From positions 1 through 64,000 of the forward strand of contig JAJEKV010000812.1 of assembly GCA_021234155.1 (NCBI GenBank): a DNA stretch of 64,000 nt, given 5' to 3'. A program made the position numbers and the translations under genes. This stretch comes from Isoetes taiwanensis (lineage: Eukaryota > Streptophyta > Lycopodiopsida > Isoetales > Isoetaceae). This document shows, in pieces, positions 46,400-57,508 of this stretch. Each line of letters opens with the position of its first letter. Position 1 is the stretch's first letter. The notes beneath the pieces are model-generated. The model saw only the letters and a program-made list of their open reading frames with translations, made no database searches and was not told the DNA's origin.

Positions 46400-48313
46400 A
46401 ACTTAGAAGTTTCATGGGGTATATAACATCCTGCGATAAACAGTTGGCGATGGTGAGGCTGTAGCACTCGTATCCACAGGTAGCGGTTCAAGGTTGAAGG
46501 GTTTAAAATTTATGATTTAAGGATTTCAACTTAAAATTTATGGTTTAAGGGGTTTCTTCAGGTTTAGGGTTTTATGTAGTTTATGTTTCACATGGTATAA
46601 CTTTTCACCCAAATGCCTAAACTCTAAGCGTAAGTTGCCACAAAATTGACAACGTGCAAAATTCCTCACCAGTCGTTACTTGCTAATGAACCATTAATCT
46701 TGCTAATGAAACATTTGACTAATGAACCATTTAATCCAATGATTTTCTCTAAGACAACTTTGATAACAAATAGATCACTCTCATAAATATCAATGTTTTT
46801 ACTATGTTCATAAATTTTATTGCTTTTAAAAATCATTTTTTTCGGTGGTAAATATATACATATTTTATACAAGATTAGTTCATATTTACATTTAAAAACA
46901 AGGTTTGTTCTCATCCTTCATGCGGATGTACATTCTATTGTCAAGGTGGGGGAGCGAGTTGTATTCGTGGGAGAAGCGGCTTACATATATCTATTCCTAT
47001 TTCTACTCAACAATAATGCAATATGCATTTTTGCCCATTTCATCTACAAAGATAAATCTATCTATAAATTCTATTGTAGCTGCAAAATATAATATCCTAG
47101 CCATTCCACACATTCTTGAGAAATACGTGTCGTAGGGGACTGCGTTTCTAGTATTAATTAAAATATGAAGCAACTTGTTATAAAATTGGGGTTGAAAGCA
47201 GTGCGTAACTTCATTGTACAAGTGAAGTGAAGAAGAACAATAGCATAAGCGTTAATACTGATCTAGTTATACGGAGGCTAGGAAATATGTATGACCTTAT
47301 TGGTTTGTCTACAGAAGGATATAATTAATCCAAAGTAGTCACCTTGGAGATCATGTATTAAAGTAGCTCCTTAGCCAGTGAATACTTTCTGACATAAAGC
47401 CTTTAGATTCTTGTTGATCAATGTATGCTAAAAGGGGCAAAACGAACAATGGGTGACCAGCGAAGAGCTGAAAATCCCAATGTACCTTTTGGCCTTTGTA
47501 TTATTTCCAAGATTATTGTTAATATCTATATGGTTGGCTGCAGGTACGGGATTTTGCTCTTATTGTCTCTCTTTTGCTTCTTTGGTTGAATGGTCTACAA
47601 GAATCATGGAGTAGTTGCTCTCTTTTGGCCGATAACATATCAAATAGGTATTCAAAAAATGCATCTGTTGCACCTACATGGTTTTGTGCTATCTCTCTGC
47701 TCTCATACTTTTAACTGGGCAGTAAATGGCATGGAACATAGACATGCACTATAAACAGGTTTTTTTTCAGCCTATCTTGCTGACTTATGACAGGATTAAG
47801 CCTGATTATGAACATACGGACATGATATGCATGTATTTTCTGAAAATTCGTATGTTCATAGACTTTAAGAGACTCAGAATTGTCTTATAGAGAAACTTGA
47901 CATGAATAGATGCAAAAACAATCTGAATTTTGCAAACAATTGTGTATAGAAGCAAGAATATGTATGATTTTGTATCCATTGCAAGCTTGGGGGCCTAGGG
48001 CACATGGTCCAGGTTAGCCCTAGCGACATGGTTTAAGTTAACCCATTTGGGTATTGGTGTTCGGGTTAACATTAGACCGTTATGATATACACTAAGTAAT
48101 TTCATTGTGTTTTAGCCTGCCATTATATATAAACGATAATGGCCTATTCTTTCCTTAAGTTTTTAAGCTTAAATGTTGTTTAAGTTCATTAATAATACCA
48201 CTTATATAAGATTCTAAAGTTTCAAACAGTATACTTTCAAAAAGTTCCAAGTACAACAGATATGAGATCGGAGATCAAATAAAAAAGAGATTAAGTCTTC
48301 AACATTTTTTAGT
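46400..48313. other. Intergenic, no gene seen
   Basis: AT-rich; short repeated words (aaatttatgatttaagg / aaatttatggtttaagg near 46506-46550). No coding resemblance, no paired termini found. Confidence 0.4.
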
Positions 48314-48720
48314 AACATCTTGAATCACAGAGTTCATATCTTTCAAATCATCATCAGATCTGATAGTAACAGACATAGTAAACAGGTTATCTTGTGCATA
48401 AGTCGTCAACTCGTCAGAAAACATCTCTTGAGTAATATCATTGTCATCCCTTGAGGGTCATCATCAGATCTGATAGTAGCAGTTATCTTGTGTATAAGTC
48501 TTCAACTCGTCATAAGACATCTCTTGAGTAATATCGAGATCAAAAGTCGGGCCATCAATCTCAATATCCTCCATAACACTACAAGCCGACACAGAATCAA
48601 AAGAGATGCTACGATCAAGCACTTGATGATAAATCTCTTCACATAAACCTGCAAAAAAAAAACAAGAAAGATGCTAGAAATTTCACAAAATAATCAAACG
48701 TTACAATGTAAATACTCACC
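48314..48720 (-). pseudogene. PB1-like domain fragment with internal 110-bp duplication
   Basis: Minus-strand exon: GLCEEIYHQVLDRSISFDSV, a highly acidic stretch (EDIEIDGPTFDLDITQEM), then SYDELKTYTQDN and a stop. A second copy of the last part, 110 bp further (48349-48449 against 48459-48540), reads TYAQDNLFTMSVTIRSDDDL then KDMNSVI. The SVTIRSDDDL pattern resembles the OPCA end of PB1 domains (VTIxSDxDL), so a PB1-type signalling protein fragment is possible but unproven. An upstream exon ending at a gtgagt donor (48717) supports a spliced origin. Confidence 0.3.
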
Positions 48721-48938
48721 ATCTTCAAGATTGATGCCTCTAAACGGTTGTTAAAGACTCTAAACAAGGAAACGACAAGTTAAAACTTGTACAAAAGCTC
48801 TCAAGAACACGCCAAAAACCTCTATAGACTCGCCAAATTCGGTAAGTTACATAAAAGCTTTTTTTAATGTCCATGAAGACCAAAAGGCCATGGATCCACA
48901 TAATGGGCTAGTACAACCATTATTACACACATAGTTTT

Positions 48939-50035
48939 CTAGTATCCTGATATTCTGTGTTCTTGGTACTCTTTGAGGATTGACATGTCAAAGAAACTCG
49001 TTGGAAACACCTTCTTAAATAAGTATAAGACTTCAATAGATAACTCTTTCATCTTTTCTATGTCATTTTTATTGATCTCCTTCAATGATAGCCATCTGTA
49101 ATGCATAAACTCTAAATTTATATATGGAATAAAAAAATACATACAACAAGTTATTCGAATTTACCTCATTTGGCCAATTTAAAAAAAGGTTCACAAATTT
49201 TGGAATACAACCTCTTTGATAGAACCATAGGCAAAACCTCCTACAAGAATGAGCACAATAGATAAGTAAGACAAAAATGGAAGTATAAACTTGCTTGACA
49301 TGAATAAGAAGCACTAGAGCATAAAATTGCAATACAATAACTTACCGCCAATAACTTGTGATAGTCATGGGACTTGAGTCCTGCGACTTACCATTTTTTG
49401 TCCAACAGCTTTGAAATGATGAGCAATACCCAGTTGGCATCCACTTTCTTAATGGATTCTTTCACAACTTGTATGTCCTAACTACTCATAAGCTATGGTG
49501 GATGATATTTGGGTCCTTCAAGATAGTATTGCAAGAGGGGTACACCTGTAAACAATAATCTCGAGCATCGATTTATCCTTCCATGTTGAATCTGAAACAT
49601 TTTTTATGATGCACATAGGATCCAGTAGAGCTGTGTACAACTCTGACCAATATGGTAGCTCGTATAGTATGGAAAGGCGTTTCATACCATTGGGAGGCAT
49701 GATCTTGATGTCTTCATGTAAATCACATGCATCTTTGGCCTCTTCCCATTCCTTGTCCTCTGCTTGTTCCCATTCATTTAGCCAATTTTTTGCGGTCATG
49801 CACTTTGGGATACAAGTTTCCCAACGCATTACAAATTAACGTTTGTCACGTGTTACACATGCAATTTGTAACGTGTGACAAATATAAATGTTTTTCACAC
49901 GTTACGAACAAGTTCATACAAATTTTGTAACGCGTTACAAGTATTTAATATTTACCACTCGTTAATATTTGCCACTTGCAAATCAATATGCATCACAGAT
50001 CAATACGTTACAAACCCCCATTAGCCCTTGTAGTG
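48939..50035 (-). mobile_element. CACTA (En/Spm) element, terminus plus transposase remnant
   Basis: The minus strand starts at 50035 with CACTACAAGGGCTAATGGGG, a textbook CACTA terminus. About 180 bp of subterminal sequence follows with several near-palindromic motifs. Coding then begins: 49829-49518 reads MPPNGMKRLSILYELPYWSE then LYTALLDPMCIIKNVSDSTW (the PPYWxxLxxxHxLDxMHIxKNV block, with the normally conserved His replaced), then LKSHDYHKLLA ending at gtaagt (about 49350), and the DUF4218 part at 49142-48939 (LSIEVLYLFKKVFPTSFFDM). The second terminus was not found; the left part is probably truncated. Confidence 0.75.
49840..49960. repeat. CACTA subterminal palindromic motifs
   Basis: Four versions of a 14-18 bp near-palindrome: tttgtcacgtgttaca (49852), tttgtaacgtgtgacaaat (49865), tttttcacacgttacgaa (49891), tttgtaacgcgttacaa (49924). 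Subterminal repeats of this kind are the binding sites of the TnpA-type protein in the family. Confidence 0.75.
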
Positions 50036-50191
50036 AATCAGTAGTAGATAGTAATAAACTCCTCTTAAATGCCGAGGCTGAGGCCGAGGAATGTGTGCAT
50101 ATTCCACGCTGAAAATATATTTTTCTATTTGTACTAACCTAAAATGGCTTCAAGACTAAATCAATGCAAAAGCAAAGAACATAACATAGGT

Positions 50192-50550
50192 GATACTTTT
50201 CTCATGTGTGATACTTTAGAGTTGACAGTACGTGTGAATTAGCTTCTCATAATACTTTTATCATGTGTGATACTTTGGAGTTGATAATATGTGTGAATTA
50301 GCTTCTCATGGATGAGCCTTTGAAAACGATAGTGGGTGTGAATAAACTCCCAATGGTAAACCTCATCCAAGTCGAGGCCTCGGCCTCGGCCTCGGCCTCA
50401 GCCGAGGAATTAGTGCCAAATTCCAAGTCAAGAGCAAGGAATCGATGCAAAGAGACAGGCCCTTTTCTAGCATGTAGATAAAAGTTCACATATATAACAG
50501 GTGGGCCCTTTTCTAGTATGTAGATAAAGTTATCACGTAGGCCGTGCCAA
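50192..50550. repeat. Tandem duplications and (GGCCTC)n tract downstream of acetyl-CoA synthetase
   Basis: A 59-bp unit (atactttt.tcatgtgtgata...) is repeated at 50193 and 50252. ggcctc repeats four times at about 50376-50399. A 46-bp unit starting gcccttttctag is repeated at 50459 and 50505. The tract lies between the CACTA terminus and the 3' end of the acetyl-CoA synthetase gene. Confidence 0.85.
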
Positions 50551-50795
50551 TCAGACAGTAGTCGGCCCACCAAATCCAACAGCATAGAGATAAAGTTAAG
50601 CGAGAGAGAAGTCCGGAGAAGTACAAGTTTCCACCTTGTGCCCAACGTTGCTGGGCTACATAAATAATGAATATAATAAATTATTATGGGCAAATACCCA
50701 GTCTTGTTGCTCCTAATTAACTACACTTGACATGTAGAGAGAGAAAAAACAAGTTAATATACAACTCTCCACAGTCCATTTTTATTATTTCCCAC

Positions 50796-53700
50796 TTATT
50801 TGCCAGTAAGCTCAATCAATTGCTCAACTATGCTTGAATCAGCCAAAGTGCTTATATCGCCTATATCACCAGTTTCTCTGGATGCTATCTTCCGTAATAT
50901 TCTTCTCATTATTTTTCCACTTCTTGTCTTGGGCAATCCAGGAGCCCAGTGAATTGCATCAGGTGCTGCAAAAGCTCCAATCTGCATACGTGATGTTTGT
51001 TATTCAAAAAGCAGAATTCTGTTGTGCCATTCAAGCAAGAATCAAGTGAGCATGCATTACCTGCTCCCCGGACAACCATCACTAAGGACTTTCTTAGGTC
51101 CTCTGTATAGATGACCCCCTCATTTCAGGGTTACAAAGGCATAAATTCCTTGTCCTTTAACCTCAAAACACATTCAAAGGAATTAGACTCTCTGCAATCC
51201 ACTGGTTTAATATAATCCGAAAGCATGCAATAATACCTCATGTTCAACTCCTACAACTGCTGCCTCAGAACATTGAGGATGTGAGACAAGAGCAGACTCT
51301 ACCTCAGCAGTACCAATCCTATGACCACTGCAAAGTAAAATTCCATTTGTTTGTTACAATAGATTTAGAGATTTTCAAAATTCTAAAGAGCACAGTCAAG
51401 CATGATTATTACAGAGCATTCAGATACCTCACATTTATGACATCATCTACACGTCCTGTGAGCCAGTAATATCCGTCTTTATCCCTGGAGACCAGAATTT
51501 TTTTTAATTGTCAAAAAAATCCAGCATTTTGTTGGTTAAAACAACTCAAATCCTATATAAAATCCTAACCTTCGGCAACCATCACCACTGAAGTAAAACC
51601 CTTTGAATGGGGCAAAATAAGATACTTCATATCTTTCATGATCTCCATAAAGAGTTCTAAACATGCCTGGCCAGGATGACTTGATGCATAAATACCCACT
51701 GCATTCTCCAGACAGTTCATTTCCCTTCTCATCAACAATAGCAGGCTGCCAATTAACAGCATGTGAGATACCTGCAAACTTACAAGCTCATATTGTGTAC
51801 CAGAAGCTATACCTGAATCCCAAAAATGGAAGAGTGGCAGAACCTGGCTTCAGTGGCCAAGCACCAGGCAATGGTGTTATCTAAGGGCAAGAAAAGGGGA
51901 AAAATCTTTAATAACATATACAAAATAAGGAAAACAAATGTGCACATGGTTGTAAAGAAAATGACCATAAAGCCACCAGTTTCTGTTTGCCACCAAGTAT
52001 CAGAAATTGGACAGCGTCCATCACCAACCACGTTATAGTACCATCTAGAAAATATAAGGCAAGAGTTATCCCCATTCTTGCTTCTATACTCAATAGATGG
52101 CATGCAACCTGAATCGATTTCCTTCTAGCATTGGTCATTAAAATGTGGAAAGGAAATCTATTCTGGGACATTAAGCAGCAAGATATTTTAAGCAAAGACC
52201 ATATACAGAATGATTTACTTTCCCCAAGTTACTATGCACCCTACTTAAACTAAGCAACATAGATTCTTCTACAAAGATAAGGTGATCTTAGTTGCTTCTT
52301 GCAATCAATAGAACAACAGTATGCAAGCACACATCTGACTCAATAATCATAGACAAGAAATTAAGAATCAAGGGCCAGTATTCCAACATTGGGTTGTATG
52401 TACCTCCATGCACTTGGATTTATGGGCTCTCCAACTGTTCCTAATACACGTAAGGATTTTGCGCGAATGACGTTTTACCGGCTGCCATACCAATCCTTAC
52501 CACAATGAATAAGACAAGACAAAAGGGTTTACTATGATGCCACAAAATTACCTCATCTCCAGAGCGCATAAGGGACCGTATTGCAGTTGGCGCTGTATAA
52601 AAAATGGACACATTATATTTATCAACAATTTCCCAAAAGCGCACCAAAAGATCTGGATAGGTGGGACCTGAACATCCACATCATATGCCATTAGCAAAGA
52701 ACAAGAATGGCTACTATAAAGAAAACAAATGAGACCTATGAATATATTCAGCTAAAAATACAATCTTATATTCTCTTTGACAAACTTACCCCCTTCAAAT
52801 ACAACCACCGCAGCATTATTTAAAAAGAGGACCATATGTCAAATAGCTATGACCAGTTATCCATCCACAATCTGCAGTACACCTGGGACAAATATGCAAG
52901 ATCTATCAAATAGGAATAGAGTCCACATTCATGCAATAGAAAAACAGCCGAGCAACACAGCTTAAGTATTTGGAAACCATGGAAGCCCACTAATGACATC
53001 ACCCAAAGGACTTACCAAAATACATCCCCGTCATGATAGTCAAAAGCATATTTGAATGTTGTTGCCGTGTATACCATATATCCGCCAGGGGTATTGCAAG
53101 AACACCTAAATTGAAACAAGGAAGGAAGTTAAAGCGAATTCCCAACAGGAATTTGCCTTTCATTGACTTACCTTTGGTTTCCAGTACTTCCACTAGTATA
53201 AAGCAAGAACAAAGGATCTTCCGCATCCACCCATTCTACAGAACATTTTGTTGAACACGTTGGAACAACGGGTCTAAAGATAAAGATAAAAGTAGATGAT
53301 TAGTAGACATCGAAGACACTTCAACTTGTTTTATGTCATCCCTCACTACCTTCCTCCCCTCTCTATTGTAAGCTTTGTACCTGCCACCAGGCGTCTTTTT
53401 CTTTATTAAAGGAGGTATCTTCTTTTTGACTGCCAATTTGTTTTCAAAGATGACACACGTTGCTGCAATGATAATTCAAACCTTTTAGACATATATAATT
53501 TAAAATTGCTTCCCAAATAAAAAAAAAACAGTTCCTAGTCCTTTACACTTAATTAATAGCTTTCATGATTAACATGTGAAAGTGGCAATAAAGGACTTGT
53601 TATGAAGTACATACACCTGACTAAGGGGAAAAGACAGATTACTACCTAAGTCGAAGTCTCCTTCTTTTTAATGCTCTAGATATTGCATCATCTGCAATCT

Positions 53701-55390
53701 CCTTCAATTTAATAACTTTGAAGTCGCCCGAACTCCACTAGCTGTGAGCAAAACCTTAGGTTTACAGTCTACCATGCGTTGTGCAAGGGACTCTGCTGAG
53801 AAGCCAGCAAACACAACCTGCAATCCGAGCATAACTATGTAAGAGCAGTGATGATACCTCCCTAAAATAGTAGGTGAACCTATTCTTTACCGAATGTACT
53901 GCTCCAATACGGGCACAAACAAGCATTGCTATAGGCAGCTCCACAATCATAGGCATATAGATTATAACTGTATCTCCCTTTCCTCACACCTAAAGAACAT
54001 AGAAAGTAGTTTGCAAGCTGAAAAATAATTAATCATCATTAATCTCAACTCTTAAGGTAATCATTTTCAAAGTCTTTGGCAGATATCTGTACCTGGCATA
54101 CAAGCTGAAGAACTTCGGTATAAGTGAGTTTTTTATCATGACCACGGTCATTCCCTTCCCATAGGAAGGCGACATCATCCCCTCTGCCTGCTTCCACATG
54201 TCTATCCAGTGCATTGTAACATATATTTGTTTTCCCACCTTTTAAACCACTGAAGGCATACCAAAGAGTGCCATACAAATTAGGGAAATGGTATTAACAG
54301 AAATGTAGAAATGACATAAGCGAATGTACCTCCACAGAAATACAGCCATTACGGACATCAAGGTTCTCATTGTGCACTTTTCCATTCCATGTAGTTTCCC
54401 AGTAAAATTCAGATGCTCTGTCTGTCCAGAATCCATCTGGATCTTCTACTGCATATTTGTAGAGTTTATCATACTGCATCAAAAGCACCCAATTATTAAT
54501 CCCCTTCTTATTATGGACCTTCCAAATCTTGTGTTCTGGACATGATGTCCTTTATACTATTATATGAGTATGTTATATGCAGAATTTGTTCTAACTAGTA
54601 GGTGGTCAGCAAACTGAAAAATAGGTTTTAACTTCAATAGTCCTGATTTTCATTCTTCTTACAAAGTGAAAAGTGCGTTCTGATATGGTTTAAAAAAAAA
54701 GGGAAAAGCTGAAACGTCAAAGGGCCATCACACGACAGGACATTGAAATAAACGAGCTCAGTCTTGCATGTAGGCTAGCTTTAGTTTCTGAAAAAGGAAA
54801 ACTGTACGACCAGAGTGCGAGCTCTAGATCCTTTGTTAGAGTAATTTTTATTTATGACCACCCAATTGCATTCTAGCTTTTTAAGTTGGTTTCGTGCACT
54901 TGAGTGTGAGATTTCTATTCGATGTATAGCTCTGCAGCTAAAACCCACTATTTAACAGAATTGCAGGGAGGGAGAAGCCCACCTGCTCTTTAGAAAGCAA
55001 TGCGGAGCGACGAAATTCGTCTGAAGGCGCGACAAGCTCCTCATGAAGGATGGTCTGTTGGGCGACATCGCCGGAAGCTCCTGACACCCATATCAGGGTG
55101 CTGGAATGGGCGGGGAGGAGGAACGGCAAGACCGGATCCAGGGCTGGGGGTGGGAAGCAGGGCAAGTGTTGACCTGAAAGGGGCAATCTGGCAGGGGTTA
55201 AATCTGGTTGCCGGATCTGGAGCAGCGGAAGAAGAAGGGTAGGTGGATGGCGGGAATGAAGGCAAGGCTGCCATGATGTGGGGTCCGACCGAACAGTAGT
55301 ATCCCAAGTAGCCTGCAACAGCACAGTCTCTAACAGCCCCTGGTCTCTTTCGCCATCGCTGCAGCAGGAGCTTCCTCTCCTCATTCTCAT
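50796..55390 (-). CDS. ACS: Acetyl-CoA synthetase (AMP-forming), plastid type
   Basis: Makes acetyl-CoA from acetate, ATP and CoA. Exons, high to low: start-54983; 54473-54330 ([16 protein letters not shown]); 54249-54093; 54017-53891 ([17 protein letters not shown]); 53817-53646 ([20 protein letters not shown]); 53462-53381; 53273-53172 ([19 protein letters not shown], the ATP loop); 53105-53016; 52882-52790 ([13 protein letters not shown]); 52667-52552 ([20 protein letters not shown]); 52481-52404; 52044-51966 ([14 protein letters not shown]); 51880-51813; 51745-51570; 51484-51428; 51327-51237; 51161-51061; 50981-50796 ([17 protein letters not shown] with the acetylatable Lys). All splice sites are GT-AG. 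About ten single-base homopolymer changes break the frame; see findings. Domain order and length match the family. The start is uncertain: a transit-peptide-like frame opens at 55274. Confidence 0.9.
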
Positions 55391-55395
55391 TTAGT

Positions 55396-55405
55396 ATTTT
55401 TTATA
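55396..55405 (-). promoter_or_regulatory. TATA box of the acetyl-CoA synthetase gene
   Basis: Minus strand ctatAAAAAAta (TATAAAAAAT). It lies only 6-12 bp from the in-frame ATGs at 55390 and 55384, so transcription should begin downstream of them, near 55370. This favours an ATG further in (55307 or 55274) as the real start. Confidence 0.45.
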
Positions 55406-55409
55406 GCGC

Positions 55410-57500
55410 TTAGCTATTTTTACAAAGGCCTTTATCTTCCCCTTTTTTGGCGCGTCTTCATTCGTCGCCTTTTGTTCATCTCTCACTAATTTGTTTATTC
55501 TTATTTTTGTTTGCCCGTGACATACATTGAACCTAAACAAATAAAAAACGCCAATGAACCCTCGTATGATTTCTAACTTGTCTAAAGAAGGCATTGATCT
55601 AGGAATCCACTCGAATATTCTCAAAGCCAAGACCCCCTTTGAGGATGACAGCAGAGATAGATAGATACCCACTTCATCCATGTTGATACCACGTTAATGG
55701 GCAGATTCTTTTTTTATTCTTTTCTGAATTTGTATACCTACATACATTGAACCTGAACAAGATGGATTGAACCAAAACTTGAACAAGATGCATTTCATCA
55801 AAATGACGTGACTTAATCGACGCAGACTAGAGTGAAACGCGGTTTCTTCTCATCCAACACATTTGCGAGCACCATATTGCTTGCAAAGAGTTCTTCTATG
55901 GGGACCATCCAGCCGAATCTTATTCTTTGCTTTAGCACGTAATGCATTATAAGCTTTTCTGAGGCATTTTTCCTAGTTTGTTTTTCTTTTGTTATTAAAC
56001 ATCAAAGATAAGTTTGTTTTTCTTTGAAATCTCTACGCATAATTCCGGTACCTTAAGATCATGGGATATTCCAAGGAATCCCCATCAAAAAGTCAATGTT
56101 TTTGGACACTTAATTAATCAATGGGTGCGGGGAGATTTTAGCGGGCAATAGTAAAAGCTCTCACATGAGCAAAATTCATTGACGGACCATCGTCTTTTAC
56201 AATTCGCATTAGGCCCGGCGACTTCCCTTCGAGAGACCATCCTCAGAAGCATCTTCTTCCCAGGTTCACGACACACACAATGAAAATCAAAGTACGTATT
56301 GCGCCAAAATTTTGGTGGTGGTGGATTGCGGCTATGGCGTAACCCGGTAGCTCAACCGATCAATCCAGATGTATTTGGCATATACCAACAAACAAATTGG
56401 TGGGACGCGCCATGTGATGGGCTTTAAAGCTCTAAAGATATATGGATTCGTTACCGATTTGGCTCAACCTAAATGACCTTTTTTTCACGGTGACATTTTT
56501 TGCAGCTCGACTATGGCACCAAACTCCAATTGGGCGGTTGGAGAAATGAAATATAAACCTGGGTCGGCGGTTTGGATTAAAAGTGTCGGCAAAATGAGTA
56601 GTTGCTTGGGCATCCGAAAGTGGGCAACAATACATGCCAGTGAATTTGGCATGCACGGAAGATCGTATCGACACTAGCCCGACTTTCCACTTCTGGGGGA
56701 TGGGGATCCCTTCTTCAACCATTCCCATGAAAACAACTCAAAATAACTCGAGATTTTAAACAATTCAAAAATAGCGGTAAGCACCTAAACTTTGGTATTT
56801 CCATGACCAAAATATAATACTCCCCAAGAATCATATGCCCAACCCTTTGTCACGAATACCTCCACCAATACACAAATGATTGTGCAAAGTTTATTGAGAG
56901 CCTATAATGCGGAACATTTGTAAAATGGACCTCAGTTTTTAATGGTCGATAGTTTGATAGGTTACTATGGGGTCAAATTTGCACCTAAAGTTTATGGTAT
57001 GTGCGTGCATGTGTATTTATGGTAGTCAATTACCCTTTAGTATTTTGGATTTAGGGTTTTACCCCTATTTGTAGGGATTCATGTATGCAATAGTGTATGC
57101 TTTCGAGGTGGAGTAGCACACTATCCTTTAGTATGTTGATTTAGGATTTTCTACTCGCACTTGCTCATTTGGCTTGCACGGTATCTATTATCACATCTAC
57201 CATGAGGGAGGCATAGGATTAATTGCATCCATTCGTATTGGTTCACATTGACTGAATTGGCGCGGATGATGGGGCCATGAGGAGCATGAAAGCGGGATAT
57301 GTGAATGTTGTTCCCGGAGAACGGGGTGAAGATGAATGCCACTCTCTTTAGATTTGCTTGCGACTCTTTTTTCGGGGAAGGTGCGAGATGATTTTTTCAT
57401 TAATTAAGGAAAAACATACAAAGTTCTTGATAAGTCCTCATATGGACTTAACAAAACCAGTCCCAAAATATTTTGAAACAAAGTGTCAGGATAAAAAGTA
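55410..57500. other. Upstream of acetyl-CoA synthetase; no gene recognised
   Basis: Frames at 56728-56432 and 57400-57151 (minus) have no family resemblance. The second lies 5' of nothing recognisable and may be degraded transposon. The next recognised sequence is the LINE relic ending near 57509. Confidence 0.35.
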
Positions 57501-57508
57501 GCAAAAAT

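Noticed and set aside
46555-46585. ggtttagggtttt as interstitial telomere repeat
   Set aside because: Only one degenerate TTTAGGG unit is present, in a stretch of similar simple words.
48577-48591. cactacaagccgac as the left terminus of the CACTA element at 48939-50035
   Set aside because: It lies inside a readable minus-strand exon, the following bases do not match the right terminus, and the flanking 3-bp words (taa and aat) are not a target duplication.
55000-55242. Gly-rich plus-strand ORF
   Set aside because: Antisense to the Pro/Ser-rich first exon of acetyl-CoA synthetase.
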